In this document: piece after piece, positions 32,291 through 39,335 of the stretch
How the letters are laid out: each line of letters begins with the position of its first letter
Numbering within the stretch: position 1 is the first letter of the stretch
NCBI GenBank assembly: GCA_016712225.1
Contig: JADJRL010000003.1
Coordinates: forward strand, 3,299,501 to 3,363,500
Reading direction: 5' to 3'
Length of the DNA: 64,000 nt
From: Candidatus Defluviibacterium haderslevense
GTDB taxonomy: Bacteria; Bacteroidota; Bacteroidia; Chitinophagales; Saprospiraceae
Translations under genes and position numbers: made by a program
The notes under the pieces: model-generated
The model's input: only the letters and a program-made list of their open reading frames with translations
What the model was told of the DNA's origin: nothing
Database searches by the model: none

Positions 32291-33760
32291 TTATCTTTTA
32301 TTCCATAATTCCTTTCCGAGATACATTTTTTCCATCAATAGTTTTTCAACTATTTTTGTGTCATTGTCGCCATTCATGAATATCAACCAGGCGTTTTTAC
32401 TTTTTGGAAATAGAACAGCTATTGTATTTACACCTGGATCTTTTCCTGTATGAATTAGGGCGTATTCGTCATTACTGAAGTTTGTTAATTTTTCCCAACC
32501 CAGACTAAAAAAATCATTGGTATTTAATTGAACTTGATTTTTATGCATTTCTTCTAATACCTGTGAAGATAATCCAGCACCATTTAATATATAGGCAAGA
32601 AAGTTTCCATAATCTTCAACTGTTGTTAAAAGATTTGCGGCAGCATTCGCTTCATAATACTTAGATGTATCAATTAGTTTTCCATCTTGGTCATAGTTTT
32701 TGACATATCTTTTTTCATCCATTGATTTATCCCACCAAAAATGTGTGTCTTTCATTTTTGCAGGTTTGAATACATATTCAGTCGCAAGTTCTTCCAGCGT
32801 TTTGTTAAATTTGGCTTCCAATGCTTTTCGCAGATATTCGAAACCTTCACCTGAGTATTGAAATTGAGTTCCAGGGTCAAATTCAAAACTTAGTTTTTTA
32901 CTTTCAGTTAAGTATCGCCAGTTCGGAAAACCTGTTTGATGTGAAAGGATAATTCTTGGGGTTATTTTTTTTGTGCGTATATCATTTTTTAGGTCGGGAT
33001 CTATCCAATATTTATTTAGTGATTCATCTAATCCTAATTTTCCGGCATTTATTAATTTTAAAGTAATCAATGCTGTTACAGGTTTAGTGAGTGATGCTAC
33101 TTTAAAAATTGAATTGTAAGCAGCAGGTGTGTTTTTGTCGATATTTCCAAAGACATCAATATGTTTCAATTGTCCGTTTTCAACTATACTTAACCCTAAG
33201 ACGGGAACTTTTTCATTGATCAGTAATTGTTTTATTTCGCTTTCAAAATTGGTTTTTAAATCTGAATTATCAGGGTCATGGTGATCATAACTCAATACCT
33301 CTTTTAATAACCACTTTTCTTTATCTAATAGCCATACCATCGTAAATTTAGCAGTGCTAGTTGGTGTGTCTTTTTTGTTCAACGCTCTTATATAGAAATG
33401 GTGTATTCCGCTTTCTATGGCACCGTAGAGTATCCCATCATTATATAATGGAAAAACTTCCAAGCTGTTTTCTTCCAACTTTCGAATGGGTTTTTGATGA
33501 GGTGTTGAACAAATATTTTGCTTTACAGCAATAAGGAAATCTGCTTTGTTTTGAATACCACTTTGGTCATGGAAAAAAAGCAAGTCTTGGTGAATGGTTT
33601 GCTCAAGATATTCTATATCACAAAGGTTAAACGATCGTTCAAAGAATACACTGTCTTGTTTTTTCAATTCCAGAAATAGTGTTGAGTTTTTAGCTAATTG
33701 TCCTTTAGCTAAAAGGTTTGCACATACGAAAATTAGAATTACTAGGAATTGCTTTAACAT
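32291..33760 (-). CDS. Exported serine hydrolase: nuclear transport factor 2-like domain plus class C beta-lactamase domain
   Basis: A signal peptide is followed by an NTF2/DUF4440-like domain (about 30-160, ending FTMVWLLDKEKWLLKEVLSY) and a penicillin-binding/class C beta-lactamase fold. The catalytic S-x-x-K is SLTK in FKVASLTKPVTA, the second motif is YSGEG in place of the usual Tyr-x-Asn, and the third is HTGKDPG. Such proteins are usually esterases or peptidases rather than antibiotic resistance enzymes. A candidate Crp/Fnr-type site (33823-33844) lies about 65 bases before its start, and the next gene upstream is a VOC-family protein. Confidence 0.85.
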   Translation of the reverse strand: MLKQFLVILIFVCANLLAKGQLAKNSTLFLELKKQDSVFFERSFNLCDIEYLEQTIHQDLLFFHDQSGIQNKADFLIAVKQNICSTPHQKPIRKLEENSLEVFPLYNDGILYGAIESGIHHFYIRALNKKDTPTSTAKFTMVWLLDKEKWLLKEVLSYDHHDPDNSDLKTNFESEIKQLLINEKVPVLGLSIVENGQLKHIDVFGNIDKNTPAAYNSIFKVASLTKPVTALITLKLINAGKLGLDESLNKYWIDPDLKNDIRTKKITPRIILSHQTGFPNWRYLTESKKLSFEFDPGTQFQYSGEGFEYLRKALEAKFNKTLEELATEYVFKPAKMKDTHFWWDKSMDEKRYVKNYDQDGKLIDTSKYYEANAAANLLTTVEDYGNFLAYILNGAGLSSQVLEEMHKNQVQLNTNDFFSLGWEKLTNFSNDEYALIHTGKDPGVNTIAVLFPKSKNAWLIFMNGDNDTKIVEKLLMEKMYLGKELWNKR

Positions 33761-33822
33761 GACTTTTATTTTTATTGTTTTATTATTTGGTAATGCAAAG
33801 GAAAGGCGCCTTAAAATGAATT

Positions 33823-33844
33823 CCTTTTACATATGTTGAGAAAA
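33823..33844 (-). promoter_or_regulatory. Candidate Crp/Fnr-family operator, site 1
   Basis: TTTTACATATGTTGAGAAAA contains the symmetric core ACATATGT and is repeated almost exactly at 34310-34330. Each copy is 45-65 bases ahead of a start codon, and a Crp/Fnr regulator gene is next door. That makes it a plausible binding site for that regulator. Confidence 0.45.
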
Positions 33845-33854
33845 TGAAAAATAT

Positions 33855-34265
33855 TTATAAATAATCTGGCAAGAGATCTTTATCAGTAAAAATAAATTCC
33901 CAATGATGTCCATCCAGATCAGCAAAGCAGTGTTGATACATCCACCCATGATTCTGTGGTTCGGCATATATCAGTGCTCCCATTTGTTGGGCTTTGTGAA
34001 TGATGTTTTGGATTTCCAGCTTGGATCCAGCATCCAATGAAATCAACACTTCGTTATATGTTTTTAATTCACTTTTGCCATGCTGTATCAACGTTCTAAA
34101 GTATTCCTCTTTCAGCAACATGACAAATATATTCTCACTGATTATGATGCAGGCTGCAAGGTTATCAGAGATTTGTTCTTTTATGTGGTATCCCAATTGT
34201 GAGAAAAAGAATTTTGATTTCTCAACATCCTTAACAGGTAAATTTATAAATACTTTTGTTGCCAT
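33855..34265 (-). CDS. VOC (glyoxalase/bleomycin resistance) superfamily protein
   Basis: The 136-residue protein begins KVFINLPVKDVEKSKFFFSQ and ends HCFADLDGHHWEFIFTD, the paired strand-helix modules and terminal D-x-DGH-x-WE of vicinal oxygen chelate proteins. In this group the metal site is often incomplete, and members act as ligand binders or small-molecule enzymes. An ACATATGT-type site is 45 bases upstream (34310-34330). The substrate cannot be named from sequence. Confidence 0.85.
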   Translation of the reverse strand: MATKVFINLPVKDVEKSKFFFSQLGYHIKEQISDNLAACIIISENIFVMLLKEEYFRTLIQHGKSELKTYNEVLISLDAGSKLEIQNIIHKAQQMGALIYAEPQNHGWMYQHCFADLDGHHWEFIFTDKDLLPDYL

Positions 34266-34309
34266 TTTTTAAATTATAGCACAAAATTCTAAAGGGAATT
34301 TCTTTAAAC

Positions 34310-34330
34310 CCTTTACATATGTTGAGAAAA
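34310..34330 (-). promoter_or_regulatory. Candidate Crp/Fnr-family operator, site 2
   Basis: CTTTACATATGTTGAGAAAA matches site 1 at 33823 over 19 consecutive bases. It lies between the regulator gene stop and the VOC gene start, about 45 bases before that start. Confidence 0.45.
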
Positions 34331-34338
34331 CTCAGAAT

Positions 34339-34917
34339 TTATTTATTTACAAAAAGAATTCTACTCAATTGTGTAGGCGTGATACCTAAATAGGAAGCAA
34401 TATGATGTTTTTTTAACCGTTTTACCAATTGTGGATACTTTTCCAGAAATTCTCCGTATCGGACTTTTGCATCAAAATGCCGTAATGAAATTTCCATTGG
34501 TTCTTTTTCTATAATCCAATGGTGTTCTATGTATTTTATATAAAATGCTGCAACATCACTATACCTTGAAACCAGGTTTTTAAAATCAAAAAAATTATAG
34601 GTTAAAATAGTGCTATTTTCAATTGCGATTATATTATAGGCACTTTGTGAATTGCTTAACATGGCACCTACAGATGCAGCAAGTCTATTTTCGGGGAAAA
34701 AGACTTTAATGACAATATCACCAGCATTAGATGTGTAGGATTGCGAAAACAAGCCTTTAACAACAAATCCTACATCTTTTGGGTACTGACCTTCAGATAC
34801 AAAATATTCTCCTCTCTTATATGTTTTCAATCGCAATAATTTGGTCCATTCCATTTCAGCTTGTTCTGAAATATTATGATAGCTTCTGATTTTTCTAAAA
34901 AAAGGTTCAGTATTCAT
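34339..34917 (-). CDS. Crp/Fnr-family transcriptional regulator
   Basis: The 192-residue protein has the cyclic-nucleotide-binding-like beta roll (YKRGEYFVSEGQYPKDVGFV, then VIKVFFPENRLAAS), the long dimerisation helix, and a C-terminal helix-turn-helix (HHIASYLGITPTQLSRI). The cAMP-contacting Arg/Glu pair of true CRP is not evident and there are no Fnr-type cysteines, as in many Bacteroidota members with unknown signals. It sits upstream of the VOC and serine hydrolase genes, each preceded by an ACATATGT site, so it probably controls them. Confidence 0.88.
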   Translation of the reverse strand: MNTEPFFRKIRSYHNISEQAEMEWTKLLRLKTYKRGEYFVSEGQYPKDVGFVVKGLFSQSYTSNAGDIVIKVFFPENRLAASVGAMLSNSQSAYNIIAIENSTILTYNFFDFKNLVSRYSDVAAFYIKYIEHHWIIEKEPMEISLRHFDAKVRYGEFLEKYPQLVKRLKKHHIASYLGITPTQLSRILFVNK

Positions 34918-34952
34918 TGAATTTGTGTATGTATAATTAATGAATTGAATTA

Positions 34953-35375
34953 CTAATCAGTGAATCCATTTTGTTGCATTCTATCTTTGTTTATAAATAG
35001 CGCCATAGCTGTTTTCATTTTCCTGAAATCTATTTTCTCATAAAAGCGTTCCTTGCCTGGAGCAGCGTACAATATGTAATTGCATCCAGGTGTATTATCT
35101 ATCATTTTTTGGATAATCGTTTTTCCAATTCCCATTCTTTGATACTCAGGAATAATGGCTACATCGTAAATAGCTGCTTGATACTCCCCGTCTGAAATAG
35201 CTCTTCCAAAACCAATAAGATGATCATTTTCAAAAACAAAAACCACAGTGTGACTATTATTAAAAGCTCGTTTGTGTTTTTCCCCTGCATGAAAAGCCAT
35301 GCCTACTTTTTGAAGAATTTTAGATACTTCCTCCCAATTAATATTATCGGTGTTATATTGAAATCGAAGATTCAT
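34953..35375 (-). CDS. GNAT-family N-acetyltransferase
   Basis: The 140 residues contain the acetyl-CoA-binding motif A as VAIIPEYQRMGIGKTIIQKM (Q/R-x-x-G-x-G/A pattern) and the motif B region NYILYAAPGKERFYEKIDFRKM. The closest general type is the YjdJ/AttT-like single-domain acetyltransferase. The acceptor substrate is unknown. It is 36 bases upstream of the Crp/Fnr regulator on the same strand and downstream of the flavin reductase gene, so it may be in the same transcript. Confidence 0.85.
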   Translation of the reverse strand: MNLRFQYNTDNINWEEVSKILQKVGMAFHAGEKHKRAFNNSHTVVFVFENDHLIGFGRAISDGEYQAAIYDVAIIPEYQRMGIGKTIIQKMIDNTPGCNYILYAAPGKERFYEKIDFRKMKTAMALFINKDRMQQNGFTD

Positions 35376-35405
35376 TTCACAATTTATTTATATCAATTAT
35401 TTAAT

Positions 35406-35912
35406 TTAAGTTGCTTTGGTAGATTTATTAATTAAATCTATGAAATATGTCATATTTTCTTTTTCATTCTGACCGGTTACAAAATGAGTATTTCCTAAAT
35501 ATTTCATACCTAAGTATTCCGCAGAATTTGAAAATGGTAGCCAGAATCCATCACCTAGATTACTACCTTGTGAGGAACTAATGGCAGCCATGCTTTTCGT
35601 TCTTAATTTTCTTCCTAATTCTTTTTCATCATCTAACAAATCGGTAAATCTATCAAAGAATGTTTTCATTTTACCGCTCATAGCATACCAATACACTGGA
35701 GTCGCAAAAATGAACACATCGTATTTGTTTATAATACGTCGCATAAGTGTTAAATAATCATCATTTTTATTTTTGTGCTCATAATCGTAGTTATTTATAT
35801 TATAATCATTCAAATCAATCACATCCCATTTGGTAATATTTTGTAACTGGTTGACTATTTGACCAGTTTCGCCATTGGTTCTCGAGCTACCCAATATTAT
35901 AACGATATTCAT
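35406..35912 (-). CDS. NAD(P)H-dependent FMN oxidoreductase (flavodoxin-like)
   Basis: The 168-residue protein has the flavodoxin-like fold: VIILGSSRTNGETGQIVNQL (FMN phosphate loop), then FIFATPVYWYAMSGKMKTFF, the conserved T-P-x-Y-W motif of NADPH-dependent FMN reductases such as the iron-sulfur flavoprotein and WrbA-related group. No iron-sulfur motif is present. It is the first gene of the same-strand set that ends with the Crp/Fnr regulator. The electron acceptor is unknown. Confidence 0.87.
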   Translation of the reverse strand: MNIVIILGSSRTNGETGQIVNQLQNITKWDVIDLNDYNINNYDYEHKNKNDDYLTLMRRIINKYDVFIFATPVYWYAMSGKMKTFFDRFTDLLDDEKELGRKLRTKSMAAISSSQGSNLGDGFWLPFSNSAEYLGMKYLGNTHFVTGQNEKENMTYFIDLINKSTKAT

Positions 35913-36311
35913 TTTTGATGGTTTTAAAAGCTGTATGAGAATGAGATTGCTTATTTTTATGATAAATATACATAATACGGTTTAAATTTAGATAGGGCAT
36001 AGTCTTATATTAATTAATTTGTTTGTGTTCTTAATTTTAGGATGTAATAAAAATTGTTTGTACTGGCTGATTCAAATAAGATAAAAGCCAACATAGTATA
36101 ATGGATATAATTGGAATTCTAATTTGAAGAATAGTCTGCTTTAAAGTAAGTTTAGTGATCATTTTTTGTGCCAAAAGTTCATTTTTTTCATTTGAATTGC
36201 TAAAGATAAATACTTCATCAATAATTGTTGAAAATTATATCAAATAAGTTTTTGATGCCTTTTAATTATCGGCTTTCTATCACTTTAGGTTCGATATTGT
36301 TTCGTAATTGA
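35913..36311. other. Intergenic region, nothing recognised
   Basis: AT-rich DNA with no protein-like frame, hairpin or repeat of note. The promoter of the flavin reductase gene should be at its left end. Confidence 0.45.
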
Positions 36312-37316
36312 TTAAATCTGTTTTAACTCAAAAGCATATTCATAACTGATGACGCTTTTGTCTTTTTCGTTTTTCTTCCACGCTTCTTCTAAATGACTTA
36401 ATTCAATAATGCCATTGGTACTGGTGAGTTTAAATGCCGTTGCTACTTTATCTAATACTTCCAATTCACTTTGTGAAAACAAATCAGCTTTAAATGGTCT
36501 GTTCTTTCTTGCTTTGAATTGTTCGCCTGTATGGCCATTTTGAAATTCGGTGGTGTGAATTTCTATTTCATCTTTATTGACTAAATATTCAAAAATACTT
36601 TGAAAATTGTTGGGCACAGGTCCCATATCAATGGCTTTGTACCGCACTCCGCTGATTGAAAAACAACTTTGTTTGAACATTAGAAAATCGGTATAGAACA
36701 ATAACTTGTTCATCTTGGTTTTGAAGGGTGCAATTTTTTCTGAAAAATAGACTACCATTTCGGTAAACTTTTCAAAATTGGGATTTCTGTATCCTGAATA
36801 AATATCTGCCATGCGGTTGCCTAATAAATATTCCTTGAAATTCAAATTGAACATGTTTCGTTTTCTCTCTTCTAACAATATTTGTGCTTTCTGAATATAC
36901 TTTGTTTTTGCTTTGTCATCTAGGGTTGCACATAACTCAACCATATCAATAAAAAACTTAGGATCGTCCACCATCTGTATCATTTTGGCATTGGCTATAC
37001 TTGGCATTTCACCTGCTTCGTACTGGCGATAACTATTAACACCAAAGCCTAAAATTTCCGACATCTTGACTGCGGACAAACCATACTTTTCTCGAATTCT
37101 GATGATTTCATCTGGAAATGGGATGTTGAATTTGTCTCGATATTGATTATATACCTGATTCATATTCACTTCATCTAATGATGTAGAGGTAAATTGTTCT
37201 CCGCTATCCTCGCATCTGTAAAAATGAAACACAATTTCAAATGTTTCCTTTCTGAAATCCATTGACCTGCGTTCTTTGGTCAATTTCATTTCCTTATCTG
37301 TGATTGGACTTTTCAT
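36312..37316 (-). CDS. Antitoxin with MqsA-type HTH and Panacea (SocA/DUF4065) domain
   Basis: The 334 residues hold an N-terminal strand region, a helix-turn-helix near 85-145 (EIIRIREKYGLSAVKMSEIL, then SYRQYEAGEMPS) like MqsA-type antitoxins, and a C-terminal Panacea domain (KMNKLLFYTDFLMFK, then YKAIDMGPVPNNFQSI). Panacea domains neutralise many unrelated toxins. The N-terminal zinc cysteines of MqsA are not kept. It starts 26 bases after the toxin gene at 37343; toxin first, antitoxin second, is the mqsRA order. Two palindromes upstream of the operon are likely binding sites. Its C-terminal end is duplicated at 29074. Confidence 0.85.
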   Translation of the reverse strand: MKSPITDKEMKLTKERRSMDFRKETFEIVFHFYRCEDSGEQFTSTSLDEVNMNQVYNQYRDKFNIPFPDEIIRIREKYGLSAVKMSEILGFGVNSYRQYEAGEMPSIANAKMIQMVDDPKFFIDMVELCATLDDKAKTKYIQKAQILLEERKRNMFNLNFKEYLLGNRMADIYSGYRNPNFEKFTEMVVYFSEKIAPFKTKMNKLLFYTDFLMFKQSCFSISGVRYKAIDMGPVPNNFQSIFEYLVNKDEIEIHTTEFQNGHTGEQFKARKNRPFKADLFSQSELEVLDKVATAFKLTSTNGIIELSHLEEAWKKNEKDKSVISYEYAFELKQI

Positions 37317-37342
37317 AATTATTTATTTTAACCGATATTTTA

Positions 37343-37690
37343 TTATTTTAAAGGATATTTCATTTTATGTTGTGCTAGGTGAAAAGAAATGCAGATAACA
37401 CTGCAGCCCATTGCACCCATTGTAATTTTAATATACACTTCCCGTCTCTTTATGTTTTTGCCAAACACCCACATCTCAGTACCTCTGTAAAGTTTTTCTT
37501 CGATTGGGCCTTCGCAATAGTCTTTGGTTTCGAGTGCTTCCAGAGCAGCTTTTCGTTCTATAGGGCGAAGTTCTAAGTCCACAAGAGCCTGGATATTTTT
37601 GCCGCTATCGTCACGAAAGAGCACATCCCAAATCTTCATCTTTTCTTTGAAGTCTTTTAAAAAGGATGCTACTTGCTCTTCTAAGCTCAT
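37343..37690 (-). CDS. MqsR/RelE-like toxin of a Panacea-type toxin-antitoxin pair
   Basis: I prefer the ATG at 37690 (MSLEEQVASFLKDFKEKMK); a second ATG lies nine codons upstream. The protein ends WVFGKNIKRREVYIKI and CSVICISFHLA then KMKYPLK, a motif common in small toxins paired with Panacea-type antitoxins and similar in layout to MqsR (basic strand, then a buried SF core). Such toxins usually cut mRNA, but the activity is inferred. The gene is directly upstream of the antitoxin, with two operator-like palindromes before it. Confidence 0.7.
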   Translation of the reverse strand: MSLEEQVASFLKDFKEKMKIWDVLFRDDSGKNIQALVDLELRPIERKAALEALETKDYCEGPIEEKLYRGTEMWVFGKNIKRREVYIKITMGAMGCSVICISFHLAQHKMKYPLK

Positions 37691-37733
37691 ACATTGTTTT
37701 ACTAAACGAAGGTACATCTATTATTGTAATACT

Positions 37734-37788
37734 CAACTATAAAGTTGTTAAATTAATTATTTTACGATAAAAATCAACTTTAAAGTTA
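37734..37788 (-). promoter_or_regulatory. Twin palindromic operators of the toxin-antitoxin operon
   Basis: CAACTATAAAGTTG (37734-37747) and CAACTTTAAAGTTA (37775-37788) are near-perfect palindromes with the core AACTTTAAAGTT. Their centres are 41 bases apart, about four helical turns, immediately upstream of the toxin gene. Autoregulation by the antitoxin's helix-turn-helix domain is the natural reading. Confidence 0.6.
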
Positions 37789-38139
37789 TTAAAATTAAAT
37801 ATACCATGATAGTCTTTCTCAGTAGTTTTACTCACGTTTATTAAACAAGGGCAAAAAGCCTGAAAATTTACTTTCGTCCAACTTTATAAGTGTAAAATGT
37901 ACCTTCGATATGTTTTGTAGTCTAGTAATGTTAAGTAATACTGGCTTTTTTATAAAATTACTACAATCGTAGAAGTCTCTGACTTCGATGTAATTATTAA
38001 TTCTTATCTGATTACCGATTACTCGATTACCCTTTTCTTCAGAGTCTCTGTTCCAATACCAATAATTTGTAAAATTCATCTTTGGTGGCTATGATGTTTC
38101 TACCTCTTAATAGTAGTCCAATAGATTATACTGTGTTTT
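37789..38139. other. Intergenic region with one dispersed palindrome
   Basis: No credible gene; an 83-codon minus-strand frame runs through the dispersed GAAGTC-TCT-GACTTC repeat (37969-37998) and a GATTACC-type short repeat (about 38010-38030), and is rejected. The region separates two toxin-antitoxin pairs. Confidence 0.5.
37969..37998. repeat. Dispersed palindromic repeat GAAGTC-TCT-GACTTC, copy 2
   Basis: ACAATCGTAGAAGTCTCTGA continues to CTTCGATG. It differs from copy 1 at 28969 by one base in this span. Confidence 0.65.
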
Positions 38140-38433
38140 TTAAATTTGTTTTTTAGGATTGGATCTCGTATCGAATATACTGAGTATTATGATTTTGTTT
38201 GAGCTTGTTCGATAAAATAGTCTATTATGTTTTGATATAAGTATTCCTCTGATTTTTTTTTCGGAATTTTGATAAGGTCCAATATTTGGTTGTTTACTTA
38301 GGAGTTCTACAAGCTCAAATGTTCTTTGAACAAATTGTTTGGCGAGATTTTCACTCCAATTCTGATTTAGATATTCAGTCAATGAAGCTAAATTTGAAGT
38401 AGCTCTTTTAGACCAAATTATTTTTCTAACCAT
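38140..38433 (-). CDS. ParE/RelE-family toxin
   Basis: The 97-residue protein matches ParE/RelE toxins: IIWSKRATSNLASLTEYLNQ at the start, then LLSKQPNIGPYQ and IRGILISKHNRLFYRTSSNK with IIILSIFDTRSNPKKQ at the end. ParE-type members usually poison DNA gyrase and RelE-type members cut mRNA; sequence alone does not decide here. It overlaps the antitoxin gene at 38418 by 16 bases, so the two are translated together. Confidence 0.88.
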   Translation of the reverse strand: MVRKIIWSKRATSNLASLTEYLNQNWSENLAKQFVQRTFELVELLSKQPNIGPYQNSEKKIRGILISKHNRLFYRTSSNKIIILSIFDTRSNPKKQI

Positions 38434-38657
38434 TTGCTGAATCGGCCAACAACTTCTTCATGACTAATTAAATTTATCGGATCTTTACTTTCTTCATATG
38501 AAAGCATTAGCTCCTCCTTTTGTTCGAGAGTAAGGGAATTCCACAATGCCCCTTCTTGGCTGTTGTTTAGTTTAGAAATAAGATTATAGTAATCGTTTAA
38601 TAGACCCTCATCTTCAATTTTATCAATGAGTTTATGGAACGCTTCTTTTGTTTTCAT
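38418..38657 (-). CDS. Antitoxin partner of the ParE/RelE-family toxin
   Basis: The acidic, helical 79-residue protein reads KTKEAFHKLIDKIEDEGLLN, then SLTLEQKEELMLSYEESKDP and ISHEEVVGRFSKWLEK. Its size, its position directly before and overlapping the toxin, and its amphipathic C-terminal helix make it the antitoxin. It resembles the orphan at 28683 in layout (helix, an LxxEQK segment, then a toxin-binding tail). The operon promoter should be near 38660-38720. Confidence 0.82.
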   Translation of the reverse strand: MKTKEAFHKLIDKIEDEGLLNDYYNLISKLNNSQEGALWNSLTLEQKEELMLSYEESKDPINLISHEEVVGRFSKWLEK

Positions 38658-38758
38658 CGCATAAAATTACTAATAATTTGGGATATTAAAACATACAATA
38701 TATCATGATTATAAGTGATCCAAAATTTAATTTATTGATAAAGTCACTTAAATTAACG

Positions 38759-38785
38759 AATGTAGAAGTCTCTGATTTCTTTCAA
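38759..38785. repeat. Dispersed palindromic repeat, degenerate copy 3
   Basis: AATGTAGAAGTCTCTGATTT, then CTTTCAATG, is a diverged version of the repeats at 28969 and 37969, with the second arm damaged. Confidence 0.5.
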
Positions 38786-38949
38786 TGTAATTGATGCCAT
38801 TTAAGCAATTCAAATGCTACCTAAACTAAGTAGTGCTGATCACAATATTTCCATGTGTATTTAATAAACTGCACAATATTTTGTTTATTGGGTCTTTAGG
38901 TTTATGCTTGTATCTTTGTTTTGTTGGCTAAAGCCAAGTTACCAAGCCC

Positions 38950-38976
38950 ACGATCGTCGAAGTTTCTTACTTCGAT
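38950..38976. repeat. Dispersed palindromic repeat, copy 4
   Basis: ACGATCGTCGAAGTTTCTTA continues to CTTCGATG. The arms are GAAGT and ACTTC around TTCTT, so compensated change is seen relative to copy 1 (GAAGTC/GACTTC). The pairing is preserved while the loop changed. Confidence 0.6.
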
Positions 38977-39335
38977 GCCATTTAATCCTAAATTTATTGA
39001 AATTCGTTACTTCCTGCCTTATAGCATAAATTTTAGTTAGTACTCTTTTTTACCTGTTTTTTTTGGAAAGTAAATACCCTCCCCAGTCTAAGATACAGGA
39101 CTAATCTGAGTTTATCTTCTATTAGATTTACTTCTTTTAAAGGTCCCAATATTAGCTCATTTATTTGTATATTTGTGACTCCATTTAGCGTTACATTTTA
39201 GGATTGAGAAATCGCAAAATGAACCAATTCCATGTATATTCCTTTGATATTTGAATGTGTTTAACTCCTTTTTAAAGTGGTATTGTCTTTTACTAAAATC
39301 ATTTTTACCGAACATTTGCTTAATACTATAATACT

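Larger units (their letters stand above)
38658..39335. other. Intergenic region with two dispersed palindromes
   Basis: No gene is supported. Copies of the GAAGTC/GACTTC-type repeat are at 38759-38785 (imperfect, with TGATTTC) and 38950-38976. The right end must carry the promoter of the ccsBA gene. A TATATTTG string near 39166-39173 looks like a Bacteroidota -7 element, but no good partner -33 TTTG was found. Confidence 0.5.

Noticed and set aside
32291..33760. Antibiotic-resistance beta-lactamase
   Set aside because: It has the class C fold motifs, but the second motif is YSG rather than Tyr-x-Asn and there is an extra NTF2-like domain; this fits general serine hydrolases, not known resistance enzymes.
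37828..38079. 83-codon frame between the two toxin-antitoxin pairs
   Set aside because: It runs through a dispersed palindromic repeat and GATTACC-type repeats, so the open frame is incidental.
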